DNA of 64,000 nt, taken from Quercus robur (Eukaryota > Streptophyta > Magnoliopsida > Fagales > Fagaceae). Under the pieces are notes generated by a model. That model did not search any database and was not told where the DNA came from. It saw only the letters and a list, made by a program, of their open reading frames with translations. Made by a program: the position numbers and the translations under genes. The DNA lies in contig NC_065542.1 in assembly GCF_932294415.1 (NCBI RefSeq), forward strand, positions 55,796,406 to 55,860,405. The letters run 5' to 3'. Below are positions 12,606 to 23,349 of the stretch, piece after piece; the stretch's first letter is position 1, and every line of letters starts with the position of its first letter.

Positions 12606-13976
12606 AAAAACTGCGTTACATGGATTCTCTAGTTTGCCCTCGGATCCTCAATACTAAAGGGACCAGTATGGAATGGAGTAACGTGTTTCCAAAAGCATAA
12701 TCGAAGTCATGCAATGCTCGGTCACTCCCTCGGATGAATTATTTAGAATTTGTCGTTCTCAGACAGTATTCTCGTGCTTATTACAGAACGTTCAACCGTT
12801 ATCTCGGTTAGTTTCCTAAGTTTAACTTACTATGAGTTATTATTATTATGCCTGATAGTGTCGGTAAATTAGAATTAGTTGGATTGTGTTTCAAGAGTTC
12901 TTGCTTTAAGTACCGCCGAGGAGAAACACACACATGGAGCACACCCATTCACAAAGTAGTGTTGTCAAAAGAACTGCATTCAAAACAAGTAAAAAAATTT
13001 CCATTTTTTCTTTTATTAAAGCAAAGAAATAGTACAGCGTACAATGAAAAGCTGGAATCAGTTTGTGTCAAAGCTCACTACATAGCCAAAAAGAAAGGAA
13101 GATACAAGAGAATAAGGTAAAGCCGAGGAGGTAGATCAGAGGAGAGGTTGGCTACAGCTCCAAGACCTTGTTCTTCCTCAATGCTTTCCCATGCCCACAA
13201 CTCAAACAGCAAAAGAGACCCAACTTGAGCCTGACACCGCTGAAGGAAAGGTGCAGGGAGTTGGAAGTTGAGAGGCTTTCTCTAAATATTTGCCCGCCAC
13301 AAGGCAGAGGCGCTGATGGCGGAGAATCTTTCTTCTGACACACCAAAATTCTGGCATGAATAGAACCTGCTTCGGATTTTGACTAAAAGGGGGAGAGATA
13401 TCCTTTCCCCTCGACCGAAATGGAGTATTCTCTTGAACTTATGCTTCCTGTGCCCATACCTCACTATTTTAAGTCTCATGAGGGCACGGCGCTTCCGTGG
13501 AGGAGAGAGTTCCTTCTTCCCAACCCTCGCCTCAAGCATGTTGTGCTAAGGGAGGACAGCACTGAGTATAGGAGCTGTGACTTGGGAGAAAACTAAAGAA
13601 TTGGTGCGAGGGTGAAGTAACTTTCTTTCCTATTTATTAAAAGAGATAAGGTGGTGGCATTTAATTCACGCAGCGTCCCAAGGAACGCTACAGACAAGAT
13701 GGCTTAGGCTCAATCTCCAACGCCACCTGCAACCAGGGGATTAAAGGAGTCTTTGGAAGGTGCACCTCGAACATTGGGACGCCAAAAAGTACTACGTAAC
13801 CAAAAACTACATAAATACCCTTTAAGTTGTGGGCCGAGTGAATTCGCGGCCCAGGCCTGTTCTGCATGGGGGCCCAGGGGCAATGGCCCACACCGAGGAA
13901 TAACCGTTGCCGAGGACAACTTCCTGCTCGGCACCTCGTGAAATACCTGAGGAAAGGGAGAAACTGAACTCAAAAA
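12606..13976 (+). mobile_element. Degenerate LTR-retrotransposon 3' region beside the satellite
   Basis: No coding sequence is credible here. The stretch follows the satellite directly and contains recurrent CCTCGG and CCGAGG words (12638, 12730, 12916, 13125, 13889), a feature shared with the satellite unit and with 14201-16170. A block at 13340-13400 (CTGCTTCGGATTTTG, then CTAAAAGG) recurs diverged at 15197-15225. The order repeat array, spacer, LTR-like block is the same as in the next segment, so I read this as 3' UTR plus 3' LTR of an old gypsy-type element whose untranslated repeats are the satellite. LTR ends and target duplications were not identified, so the exact limits are uncertain. 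Confidence 0.5.
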
Positions 13977-14200
13977 GTTTTGGACAGAACCTAGGGCTTG
14001 CATGGTCCTCGGACTCAAGCCTATGGGGAAACCAAATACTGAGAAAAAACCTATGTTCTGGACAGAACCTAGGGCTTGCATGGTCCTCGGACTCAAGCCT
14101 ATGGGGAAACCAAGTACTGAGAAAAAATCTAAGTTTTAGACAGAACCCAGGTGTTAGAAGTCCTCGGACTCAAGCCTTTTGGGAAACCGACTACTCGAAT
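13977..14200. repeat. Three diverged 78-bp relatives of the satellite unit
   Basis: Units start at 13977, 14055 and 14133, a period of 78 bp. Each keeps TTTTGGACAGAACC or a close variant, then GGTCCTCGGACTCAAGCC and a GGGGAAACC block in the same order as the 80-bp satellite. The third unit is the most eroded. They are separated from the main array by 1.4 kb of unrelated sequence, so they are an independent small array of the same family. Confidence 0.9.
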
Positions 14201-14749
14201 GGAGAAGGTTCTCGGCTCAAATACTGTAAAAGGTTAAAACCAGTACGTTAAAAAGATGGCGAAATGACCCAACTTTCATTAACTTAAGTAAACTGTCTAT
14301 TTGGCGAGTGACATGTCCTCGGATAGTTACTTCCTACACCGTATCGAGCACTTAGTCCTCATCTTGGCTAATTTTAAGGTGAGTTTCGTTCCTCACTGGT
14401 CGGCTTTGCTATGTTAAATAATTTTATTAAAGTTATGGTGACACCTTTTTATTAGCAAACATTTTAGCCTTAGTTATCATTGACTCAAATGCTATATTAC
14501 GGTGCCGAGCAGCGTTTGTAAACTTGTAAAAACATAAAAACATAACATGCAAAATAAGGTAACAGCAACTTTTATTAATGTGAAAAATTATTACAACGTG
14601 CAAAGAAGGGCTTAAACAAGCCTGTACAAAAGATGAACTGCCAAAGCAACAATAGCATCCACAATACAAATAAGTAAACAGTCAGGTGTCTTTTAAACTC
14701 GCCTTCAAAGTCTCTCCAATCTCTGCCTCAGTACTGCTCATATCAGGAG

Positions 14750-15065
14750 AAGAACCTTCTTTAGAAAAAGATGAAGGAGAAGGAAGAAGAATTGGAACAC
14801 ATGGAAGCACTTCAGCAAGCTCTTGTCATCAAGGAGCGCAAAGGAAGAAGAAGATGGAGGACATGAGCAGAAGATGGAGGAGATGAATGAGGAAGATGGA
14901 AGACATGAGTAAAAGAAGGAGGAGAAGAAGAGGGAAGAGATGAAAAGAAAGAAAGAGGAGTAAAAGAGGGAAAGGGAAAAACACCAGGATGGATCTGGTG
15001 GTGGAAAGAAGAAGAAAAAGAGGCAGAAGGAGGCGCCAGTGAACGAAGAGAAGAAGAAGCAGGGG
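14750..15065. repeat. Purine-rich GAAGAAGATGGAG low-complexity tract
   Basis: About 300 bp of strongly strand-biased GA-rich sequence with irregular repeats of GAAGATGGAGGA and GAAGAAG words. Reading frames in either direction give only low-complexity K/E/R or F/L/S peptides. It lies inside the retrotransposon remnant and may be a decayed gag-like or untranslated purine tract. Confidence 0.7.
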
Positions 15066-15436
15066 CACTTAGTCCCTGCCCCAGTCCTGACTCCTAACAC
15101 ACTGGTGCCATGTTAGATATGCTCATGACAGAGCGGAGGGTGGTGATAATGGATGTCTTTGACTCGGTCACACCGAAAGTGAGATGTGACGAGTCCCTGC
15201 TTCGGATTTTGGCTAAAAGGAAGAGGAGACGAATCTTGAGTCTCCGCCATCCTTGCCCTGACCGAGCCATCTCGAGCTTTATTGGGACATGGTGTTTTTG
15301 GGAGTGAAGTGGTTTGTTCATGGCTGACTACTGTGGTGAAATTTCTATCGAATAAGGTATAATCAAAGAGAAGAGGTGGACTCTGGGAGGAATCTGAGGG
15401 ACTCAAGTATGAGAAAGTAAGCTTTTGTCTTCTCTC

Positions 15437-15446
15437 TTTATATAGG
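15437..15446 (+). promoter_or_regulatory. Possible LTR TATA box
   Basis: TTTATATAGG preceded by a CT-rich stretch, inside the LTR-like block. The placement fits an LTR promoter, but the start site cannot be confirmed from sequence alone. Confidence 0.3.
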
Positions 15447-16170
15447 GGACGAGGAAAAGAACACATAATACATTCAGATCTCCAAGGAAATCTGTAAACA
15501 TGAATGCGTCCGTTTCATTCCCCCACGCCATCAAAAACCGTTGAATCTGGGAGGCCTCGTAAAGGGAAGACATTAAAGGCGCGCTTCAGATAACCAAACG
15601 GCATAAACGCCTCGTGCGCAAATCAAGGGAAACGTCTTGTAGGCCGGTACATTCTCTGGGCAGGTGAAGAGTCGCCAGCACCAGTCAAGGGATGAATTAA
15701 ATGAGCCATAATAAAGGCTCGGTATTACCAAAACCCCCCTCTTCAACCATGATGTCGGACAGCAGGGTTTTGAGGGGCTATTGTGGGGTCCAATAATTGA
15801 TGGGCCAGGCCCACTTGCTGATGGAGAGTTCAAAGGCCTAAGCCGAAAAAGGACATGGCCCGAGCTCAAGAATAATAAGGCCCAATTGGCCCGGAGAAGC
15901 AGCCGAGGACAGTGCAGTCCTCGGCTGACCCAATGATCTACCAAGAAGAGGGGCAAAACGGTAAGGGGACATGCTTGAAGGGAAATCTAAAATATCTAGA
16001 AAAGGCTGCTTTTACCATTTTCCCCATGTCTATCTCTGCGCCTAACAGAGCCTTATCCCTTAACTTTATTGACCATTCCCAACAACTTTGGGTTTGGATT
16101 GACAGGACAAGTATCAGTGTTGGAAATGTCGACCCTACACGTGGACGAAGGAAAGTGAATGCAGACTAGT

Positions 16171-16660
16171 ATAAAAGAAAAATTAAGTAATCTAAGATGG
16201 GGGGGGGGGGGGCTGGGACGACTGTCCAAAAAAGAAAGGCTCCCAGTCTACCTCCAGAAGAAAGGCCCCAAGGGTGAAAGCGCTTAAATCACATATGAAC
16301 ACCACCAGAACCACCACTGGGCAACTAAGGCCTAGCCTTTCGAATCCACTCTCTACAAATGATATTGTTTGGGCCCATTCACGTGCGAACCCAACTCTAC
16401 TGCGGTTCGTCCCGAAACGTGTCCCTACACTAACAAACAAATTTTTTAAATGGGAAAGTTGTGCTTGTGCCTAGTGTATATAAGAGAGACTCTAAAGTCT
16501 AAAGTCTCTAGACAAGAAAAAATGAACTTTCCGAAACTCTCTTTTAAGACTTTAGAAGTTCAAAGTCTTTGGATTATGAATTTGTATTTTTTTGGGACAA
16601 GAGTTATTAAATTGAATTATCATTGAAAAAAAAAGAGGTATTGTAATTAAAAAAAAATTC
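16171..16660. other. Intergenic segment with G-run and TATA-like site
   Basis: A poly-G run occurs at about 16199-16212, and a TATA-like TGTATATAAGAGAG at about 16475-16488 is followed by repeated TCTAAAGTC words. The piece around 16530-16600 (TTTAAGACTTTAGAAG) is a tandem relative of the one at 16740-16790. No coding potential is seen; it may be the promoter side of a lost gene. Confidence 0.4.
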
Positions 16661-16940
16661 TAAAATGAAAAGTTCTGCCCAGCGTATGGATTACTTTGAA
16701 TCCAAAGACTCTGGACAACAAAAACAAAGTCTCCAAAACTCTCTTTTCAAGACTTTAGAGGTTCAAAGCCTTGAATTATAAATTTATAATTTCCTAAAAT
16801 AAAAAAAGTATTAAAAAGAATTTATCATTATTTGAATAATCACAAATTCAAAATTATCATTTTGTATTTTGATCTTGGTCACAATGGTGGTAGCGTAGTA
16901 GCCCCATCATGGTTAGGAGCCAATCTAATTTGCGTTTTCA
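16661..16940. repeat. Segmental repeat, copy 1 of 3
   Basis: Non-coding block beginning AAAAGTTCTGCCCAGCGTA and containing CAAGACTTTAGAGGTTCAAA, then ATTTGTATTTTG..TCACAATGGTGG. It recurs at about 25786-26060 and 54244-54530 in the same order. It is part of the upstream duplications that surround the RLP locus. Confidence 0.8.
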
Positions 16941-17490
16941 AATGGACACTCAAAGTTTTGGATATTTTGTTTAATCTCTATTTTAGCTTTTCTTTTGCAC
17001 ATAAAAGTAGTTATAATTTTGTAATTACTATAAGACCAATTGTCTCTATTACGTTTTGCAAGTTGGAGGACTCCCTTTCATATCACTTGGATTTTAAATA
17101 TATACTTGTCCTAAACCATCAAGCTCAACTCTTCGTCCAATTCTTTATGAAGAAAATTTCCCAGAAAGCATTGAGTTGGAAATATAGAAAACATGTCATC
17201 AATCAACTATAAAGTTCCAAAAAATGGCATTTGAAATAATTCAGATTAATTAGAGCAATATAAAATTTCTATGCATCTAGAAGGAAGTAAATTGAAAATC
17301 TATAGTATATGCTTCATGATAATTATCTATATTATAAATTGAATTCTCAAAAGAATATATAGCATGATCTTATATGGTTAGCCAAAAGTCAAACAACTTC
17401 AGTTTTATATATATATTATCAATTGTAAATTTCCTTGACATTTACAATTCCTCACTCTAGAGAGGGTCACTTTGTCATGGCTTCATCATA

Positions 17491-17521
<31 letters not shown>

Positions 17522-17530
17522 TGCAATTGA
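16941..17530. other. AT-rich intergenic sequence
   Basis: Mostly unremarkable. The part at 17095-17230 (CCTAAACCATC, then ATCAATCAACTATAA.GTTCCAAA) is repeated in diverged form at 54905-55030 and 55060-55220. A (TA)n microsatellite lies at 17491-17510. No gene is seen. Confidence 0.6.
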
Positions 17531-17680
17531 ATTTCAACCTATAGTATCCATTCTATGATAATTATTATTCTTTATCAATAGGCCAAGATACCCATTGGTT
17601 TTTGGTATAGGTGGAATTTAAATCCCAAATCTTTTATTCAATAAAAAGAAATTTTATCAATGGAGCTAACTGAAATTCAC
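17531..17680 (-). mobile_element. tRNA-derived SINE, copy 1
   Basis: Read on the minus strand, the segment starts with an A-box-like CAGTTAGCTCCATTGATAAA, followed by a B-box-like GGGATTTAAATTCC about 45 bases on, then CCAATGGGTATCTTGGCC. The same order occurs at 41541-41672 and 48364-48545. The copy is diverged; the flanking duplications were not resolved. Confidence 0.6.
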
Positions 17681-18190
17681 AATGTATACTGTATTTATAC
17701 TTAAAAATTCATCGATTCAATTTTAATTAAAATAATTAAAGTCTTTTACCCTTATATCAATAATAATAATAATAACATTTATAATAAAGCATTAATGGGA
17801 ATATATTTGGTACGAGTAAGAAACTACATTTCTAAGAAACTTTTGTCTAGGGAAAGATTTCAAAAACATTGGAGATGGAAATTGGTAAGGAATATTTCTA
17901 TTTTTTATGCATCATCAGAAATTAATGTCCCAAAAATTTTAAGATTTAAACACTTGCACATTCATAATTATTCTGTTGGTTTTCTCAATAATAAAATTGT
18001 TATTGTGCCCTTTCCATTCGAGCTAAGTTCATTATGCTTGAACTTTGCATAATATAACCATACATTTTGAGAATACACCAATAAGTAATATTTTGCATAC
18101 AGATACAATATCGTTAAACCTTTTATACTCCCTTTTTTTTGCAACACTTTTACAGTAAAATCTAGAGATTTTTGAAAAAATAATATTATT
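17681..18190. other. AT-rich intergenic sequence
   Basis: Contains an ATA-rich microsatellite (17758-17776). A stop-free stretch at 17795-18052 has no recognisable protein features. Nothing else is seen. Confidence 0.5.
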
Positions 18191-18224
18191 TTATGTGACA
18201 AAACTTCAAAGTTTTGTCACATAA
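18191..18224. repeat. Perfect 16-bp-arm palindrome
   Basis: TTATGTGACAAAACTT is followed after two bases by its exact reverse complement. It sits at the left edge of the duplicated block that starts at 18230. It may be a collapsed foldback element or the end of one. Confidence 0.9.
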
Positions 18225-18229
18225 GTGCT

Positions 18230-19850
18230 AAGTTTTATGGGGATATTTCGGTACCCTAAGTGCTAAGTTTTACAGAATTTTGGCATTGACAATGCCGAAT
18301 TGGGGGAAAGAGAAGAGAAAGACCCTGACAACCAATTTGGTACTCCATTTCAAATTATTATAACACTAACCGTCTTTTTTACACACACACAACATTGAAA
18401 CTTCCACCAACAATACTCAAATAAGCAATATTACCATATATAAACTATATGAACAATACAAAACCAGAACCCAAGAGCTTTCGGAATCGAATTGACCGAC
18501 ATTAGGTGGATAAAAAAAAATAGCATTCTTCTTATTTTATCAAGCATACTATATATATATTGATAAGAATATCGTAATTTTATTAAGAAGAAGATAAAAG
18601 TATTACATCTTAAGTCAAAATTGACTCAATCATAATAGAATTTTACTAGTCTCATCACATGCACTTTGCACGTGCGATGAAGTTTTTTTTTTTTTTTTTT
18701 GTTGGTCTAGTGTCATGATTTTCATTTAAAAAAAAAAATTGGATAAGTTTGTTGTGAAATCATGGATTAGTAGGAGAGTATCCTGTTTTGTAGGCATTTT
18801 AAGTAAAATTGGAGATATATTTTTACCAGGTTGAACTTAAGTTTTTTTTATTGTTAAACATTTGATTGATGACATATTTATTAAACTTTAATTTTATTGA
18901 AAATTTTGCAAGTATGGAAAATATAAAAAGAAAATGTAATCTAATGGTGGATTTGTCAAAATTCATATTAATTCAAAGATATTGAGTGGAATTGTAGTTT
19001 TAGGTTATAACTAAGTTTGTTACCAAATTTTGTCCTTCAAATATTGTGAAAATTGTTATATTTATAACATTACTCATGCAATTATTATCTTTTAAAAAAG
19101 AAAGACTTTTTTTTTAGTGGAAGACTTTTAAAGTATAAGCATTTTGATAGTGGAAGACTAAGCAAATGGGTTGATGTGTTGTGACAAAATGACTTATTGT
19201 TGTCTCTAATCTAAACCTTAGGAACGTGGATCATGAATTGATTGAAATTTTTGAATGCTTTTATAAGACAAACCTTTTTTTTTTCTTTTTTATAGGGGAA
19301 GACAAGCCTTCTGTTTTATTTTATTTTTAGTAAAAAAATAAATAAAAGGATTTGGCCTTTGGGAGGGAAAATGAAAATTTTTTTTCCCTGAAAATGAGAT
19401 ATTCAGACTAACATCATTCGTATTTTAGCAAGTGTACTCTCCATAAGTTGTGTTAGACAAAACAATAAACTTTTTTTTTTTTTTTACAAAACAAAATAAA
19501 AACTTTTTTTCAACAAAAATAAATAAATAGACAGAACTTTTTATAGTGGAAGACTTGAGAGACTAGCATTTTTTTTTCTTTCTTTTTCCTAGAACAAATA
19601 CAACTTTATTGACTTAAACAACATTTTCATCTAAATTTAGAGAACGAGACATCTTCCGGCTAGACCTTTTGGCCATATACTAGTCTAGAGTACTTGGCTA
19701 AAAGATCACACACAGCACGTAAAAGATCAGCCTTTACTTTGAATATTTTGCTTAATTTTTTTTTAAATGAAATTCTTCTTAAGCAATTTGGTACAAATAA
19801 TGTAACTTTTGTGTGATTTTAAAAAAAAAATCTAATTAGATCACACACAG
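18230..19850. repeat. Segmental duplication of RLP upstream DNA
   Basis: From ATTTCGGTACCCTAAGTGC the sequence matches about 26205-27790, upstream of the intact RLP, with small indels in homopolymers. The first 150 bp also match 54660-54806. It has no coding content. It ends abruptly at ATCTAATTAGA; the expected continuation (TTAAACAAAATGA) is found only at 22735, after an inserted 2.6-kb stretch. Confidence 0.9.
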
Positions 19851-19852
19851 CA

Positions 19853-19952
19853 GTCCTTTTTGAGTATGAACTCTTTGAAGGAGACCCTGACCATCTCAGA
19901 ACTGTCAAAGCTACACCAACTCAGACTGATCCATGGATTGATCTTTCCCATT
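19853..19952 (+). pseudogene. Exon fragment resembling the N-terminus of a KOC1-like protein kinase
   Basis: One frame reads FEYELFEGDPDHLRTVKA followed by TPTQTDPWIDL before the similarity ends. As I recall the family, this matches the segment just ahead of the kinase domain in plant KOC1-type kinases (kinase of the outer chloroplast membrane). Nothing of the kinase domain follows, and the frame then runs into non-coding sequence. The fragment starts at the breakpoint of the duplicated block, so it probably arrived as part of an insertion. The family assignment is from memory and moderately sure; that it is a protein-coding relic is more certain. Confidence 0.45.
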
Positions 19953-20785
19953 TTGTCATTTGGCCTCGTTTTTGTTATCTAAAAATTTCTTCTTTGTTTG
20001 TGTTTGTGGGTTAGCCCTTTTTGTGTTATTTGGTTTAAGGCTCTCTCTTTTTTGTTGAAGTATCTGAATTTTAGTTGGTTGAATTGTTATTTGGATTATA
20101 ATTTGTTTTGTTGGTTGGTATTATTTTGGTTGGTTATATTTAGAGTTTGTGTTTTCTGGATGATTAGATTGAAATTTGATGCAAGTAAATTGCATTGACA
20201 TGAATGGTATGCTCCTTTGTAGAGAATCAACGTATCAGTTCTTGCTCTCCCTCCATTGGAACTTGTTATAGAAATTGGTGTCAATGTAATTGTTTAATAT
20301 ATATCAATACAACACAAAGATGGTATAACTCTTCATATTCAATACAGCTTTGAATAGCTTTGATTTAAAAAAAAAAAAAAGTGTCCAACTCGAGACCCGA
20401 CCTGAGACCCAGAAAACCAACCTGATTACAGACCCGATTTTCCAAATCGAGTCGGGTTTAAGGCAACCAAACCCGGTTTCTATCGGGTCGGGTTTTGGGT
20501 CACAATAAACCTAACCCGACCTGACTTGACCCAATATCAGTCATCAAGTGGGTACACCCAACCCAACAGACACTGCAATGCAAATATGATTTAATTCATA
20601 TCTAACTTTCTATCAGTGGAATTTCATTTTCAACTTCAGCGTGTCTCACACGCTTCTAGTCAGCTTTGCATTAAACCAAAAACTGATTTTGTGTGGCTTG
20701 AGAAGACAAGCTTATAAATGAGCTTTGACCGATCAAGTGGGCTGGACCCACACGGTGTCTTACCATACACCCAACCCAACCAACA
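19953..20785. repeat. Intergenic DNA with a CCCGACC-rich repeat
   Basis: 20380-20560 is a GC-rich island in AT-rich surroundings with many CCCGACC and GGGTCGGG words in both orientations, typical of a dispersed plant repeat. The phrase CACTGCA(A/C)TGCAAAT(A/G)TGATTTAA occurs at 20570 and again at 20790, each after CCCAACCCAAC, so about 220 bp was duplicated locally. Confidence 0.55.
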
Positions 20786-21190
20786 CTGCACTGCAAATGT
20801 GATTTAATTCATATCTAACTTTTCACTGGTGGAATTTTGTTCCAGAAATATGATATACTAAAATGGAGCCATCGTTTTCAATTTTTAGTCTAGTTTTGTA
20901 GATTGTTGCCATATGAATATATGATATATGGTTCATTTTGAAATGCATTATTCATTTTAAAAAGATTTGAGAGCACAATATTATTGAAGGAAACAGTGCA
21001 GGCACTATGATGATTTTTTTTTTTTTTTTGAAGATTTGTTCGGCATTATGACGTGTTATTTCTTGAACATTTGTATAGTATAGTTTTGTACTATGGTGCA
21101 CATGTAATAATGCTAAAAGGTTTACTCGATGTCAATAAAATACTATTGAATTGTAGTTAAGCTAGATGCCTAGGAGGTCTAGTCATGCTG
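20786..21190. repeat. RLP 3' module, copy 1
   Basis: CACTGCAAATGTGATTTAAT, then CTAAAATGGAGCCA.CGTTTTC, then TTTGTACTATGGTGCACATG are shared in this order with about 38820-39070 and 49215-49510, and in part with 45740-45980 and 60000-60120. In two of those places the module directly follows decayed RLP C-terminal sequence, so I take it to be RLP downstream (3' UTR or intron) DNA. Confidence 0.75.
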
Positions 21191-21664
21191 CTCATTCTCA
21201 TCTTCAGAAAGCATTAAACTAAGCATTTCATTTTTCAACCTAGTAAATTAGAGAAATAACGCCCATTTTTTAAATTAACTGCTATTTTTCATTTAAGAGT
21301 CTCAAAATTAAGAAAACTTCAACCAGACCCTACAAATTACCTAAGGTTTATTAAAACAGGAAGAGCTCTACCAAATCCATACGTAATTTATAAAAATTCA
21401 AAAAAATTAGGAGAACAACAATCAAAATCATTAAATTTAATTAACATTATATAAATCAATATTGACCAAAACAACTAGTTTTAAAGATCAAAGATACCAG
21501 TATACTATTCACGACGTCTACTCTTTTTTTAGATAACGAATTAACCATACTACTCTTTGTTTAAAGTAATTGATATTGTTAAGAGTCTTATAGTTCAACT
21601 GGATAATACCTCTATATGTTTTCATCATCTCCCCTATTTTGTAACCATCGAATTATTTATTAAA
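21191..21664. other. AT-rich intergenic sequence
   Basis: No gene, RNA or repeat recognised. The last ten bases, ATTTATTAAA, form the left target duplication of the following element. Confidence 0.4.
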
Positions 21665-22047
21665 GAGTAAATTGCAAATTATAAACCTAAAGTTGTGGTG
21701 TGTTTGGATTTTATGCCTAAAGTTTCAAAATTTGAATTTAATCCTCTGAAGTTTTTAGATTTTACATCTTGACGTTTCAAAATTTAAATTTTATCCCCTA
21801 AATTTTAGGAGTGTTTAGATCTTACTCTTCAAAGTTTGAGAGTGTTTGGATTTTATACCTAGAAATTTAAGAATTTGGGGTGTAAAATCTAAATACCTCC
21901 AAACTTTGAATGTAAAATTCAAATTATAAAACGTCAAATGTAAAATCTATTCACGTCCAAACTTCAAGGATAAAATTCAAATTCTAAAATTTCAACATGT
22001 AAAATCCAAACAACCTTAAACTTTAAGGGTATAATTTGTAATTTATC
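21665..22047. mobile_element. Foldback MITE with imperfect 10-bp target duplication
   Basis: The left end GAGTAAATTGCAAATTATA is the inverted counterpart of the right end TATAATTTGTAATTTATC. The inverted similarity continues inward through repeated TTTGGATTTTA and TAAAATCCAAA words, so nearly the whole 383 bp can fold back. It is flanked by ATTTATTAAA (21655) and ATTTGTTAAA (22048), nine of ten bases equal. Non-coding. The long arms and 9-10-bp duplication suggest a Mutator-type MITE, which is an inference. Confidence 0.75.
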
Positions 22048-22057
22048 ATTTGTTAAA

Positions 22058-22430
22058 ATAAAAAAAAAATAATAAAAAAATAAAATAAAAAAAACTAATT
22101 GACTCTCGCACCTTTTTTTTCTTTCTTTGACTTGGAGACTCAATATCCTTTTTTTTTTCTTTTTTGTGAATCAAAAGCGAAGATAGAAACTCATCAATAT
22201 CTAGACTTTCAGAACCCCACCGAAATTTCACCCCATGAGTAAAGAAACCCATACGGTATTAGATTTCAATGCCCCCTATTCCCATTAAATGAATGTTGAT
22301 TTCTTCTCACAAGCATTGATTCTACAGCCACACCAATACGAGCTTCATCTTTAGCTCAACGTTAGTGTGAAAGAGAAACAATTTTTCTAAGTCAAAAGTT
22401 CTGCCCAGCTTATACAAGAGAGGCAAAAGA
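22058..22430. other. AT-rich intergenic sequence
   Basis: A-rich runs are followed by unique sequence. GGTATTAGATTTCAATGCCC (22256) resembles GGTATTAGATTTCAATATC at about 25490 and 53930, hinting at another short duplicate. No gene is seen. Confidence 0.4.
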
Positions 22431-23345
22431 ATTTTTATAGTAGAAGACTTGAGAGACTAGCATTATTTTTTTCCTTTCTTTTTCCCAGAACAAATACAAC
22501 TTTATTGACTTAAACAACATTTTCTTCTAAATTTAGAGAATGAGACATCTTCCGGCTAGACCTGTTGGCCATGTACTAGTCTAGAGTACTTGGCTAAAAC
22601 ATCACACACAGCACGTAAAAGATCAGCCTTTACTCTGAATATTTTGCTTAATTTTTTTAAATGAAATTCTTCTTAAGCAATTTGATACAAATAATTTAAC
22701 TTTTGTGTGATTTAAAAAACAAAAATCTAATTAGATTAAACAAAATGACCATCCCTTTAACCTGACGTGTGTGATGAAAACTTACAATTATTCAAGTTCT
22801 TTTCCTAAAAAAAAAAAAAACAATTATTCAAGTACTTTTCTTAAAAAAAACAATTATTCAAGTTCATCATCTTGACATGAAGAAAATGTCAGCAAAAAGA
22901 AAGTAAAAGTAATAAAGACAAAGACTTCGGCTGCGGACAATCTTTTGTGTTTCTATCAATTATTCAATTTCTTAAACATTTCCTCACTACAGAGCTAAAC
23001 ACTTTGCCATAATTTCATCATAATGTATACTTTATTTATATTTTGAATTCTCCAATTCATTTTAAATTAAAATAATATTGTCAATCTATTAATTAAATTC
23101 TATGACCCTGGCCCTCGAATGAGAAAGTGTTTTTTCTAGGAAAGACTACAAAGACACTGAAAATTGACCAATGAAAATTGCTATGTGGCAGCCAAAAAAA
23201 AAAAAAAAAATGATATGTGACCAGATCGAGATAAAGGCCCCACAAAATGGAGGGAGGGTGCTACTTGCAAGACTTCAGTCAAGGCTTAAAGTGTAAAACA
23301 AAACAAAACAAAATCAAATGGAGAAGTGCTCCTATAAATTACCAT
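22431..23345. repeat. Copy of the immediate RLP promoter region without its gene
   Basis: It matches about 27480-28510 in order: CTTGAGAGACTAGCAT, CATCTTCCGGCTAGACC, CAAAATGACCATCCC, TTGACATGAAGAAAAT, GGCCCCACAAAATGGAGGG and GTGCTCCTATAAATT. In the paralog the TATAAATT is followed by the RLP start codon about 60 bp on. Here the match stops at about 23345 and an unrelated hairpin follows, so the gene body is missing. Its first 300 bp are also repeated at 19550-19850. Confidence 0.88.
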
Positions 23346-23349
23346 CCAA

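Larger units (their letters stand above)
14201..16170 (+). mobile_element. Second degenerate LTR-retrotransposon 3' end
   Basis: This follows the three-copy mini-array just as 12606-13976 follows the large array. It contains CCTCGGATAG (14313), the CTGCTTCGGATTTTGG block (15197) shared with the preceding segment, a TATA-like TTTATATAGG (15437) and GGGGTCCAATAATTGATGGG (15785). It also has inverted CCGAGGAC and GTCCTCGG words at 15903 and 15916. No TG...CA ends or target duplications could be fixed. It could be one element with both LTR and untranslated parts, or a nested pair. Confidence 0.45.

Noticed and set aside
83..12657. Long open reading frames (up to 775 codons) through the satellite in all three forward frames and shorter ones in reverse.
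   Set aside because: Three 80-bp units give a 240-bp reading period without stops in some phases, so frames stay open by chance of the consensus. They begin and end at random unit variants, lack promoters and overlap each other in different frames.
12848..13120. A 90-codon basic protein just after the satellite.
   Set aside because: No recognisable domain, placed within retrotransposon untranslated sequence, and no supporting promoter or codon bias.
14738..15100. Antisense frames rich in S, F and L opposite the GA-rich tract.
   Set aside because: Purely a product of purine-strand bias; no domain or start context.
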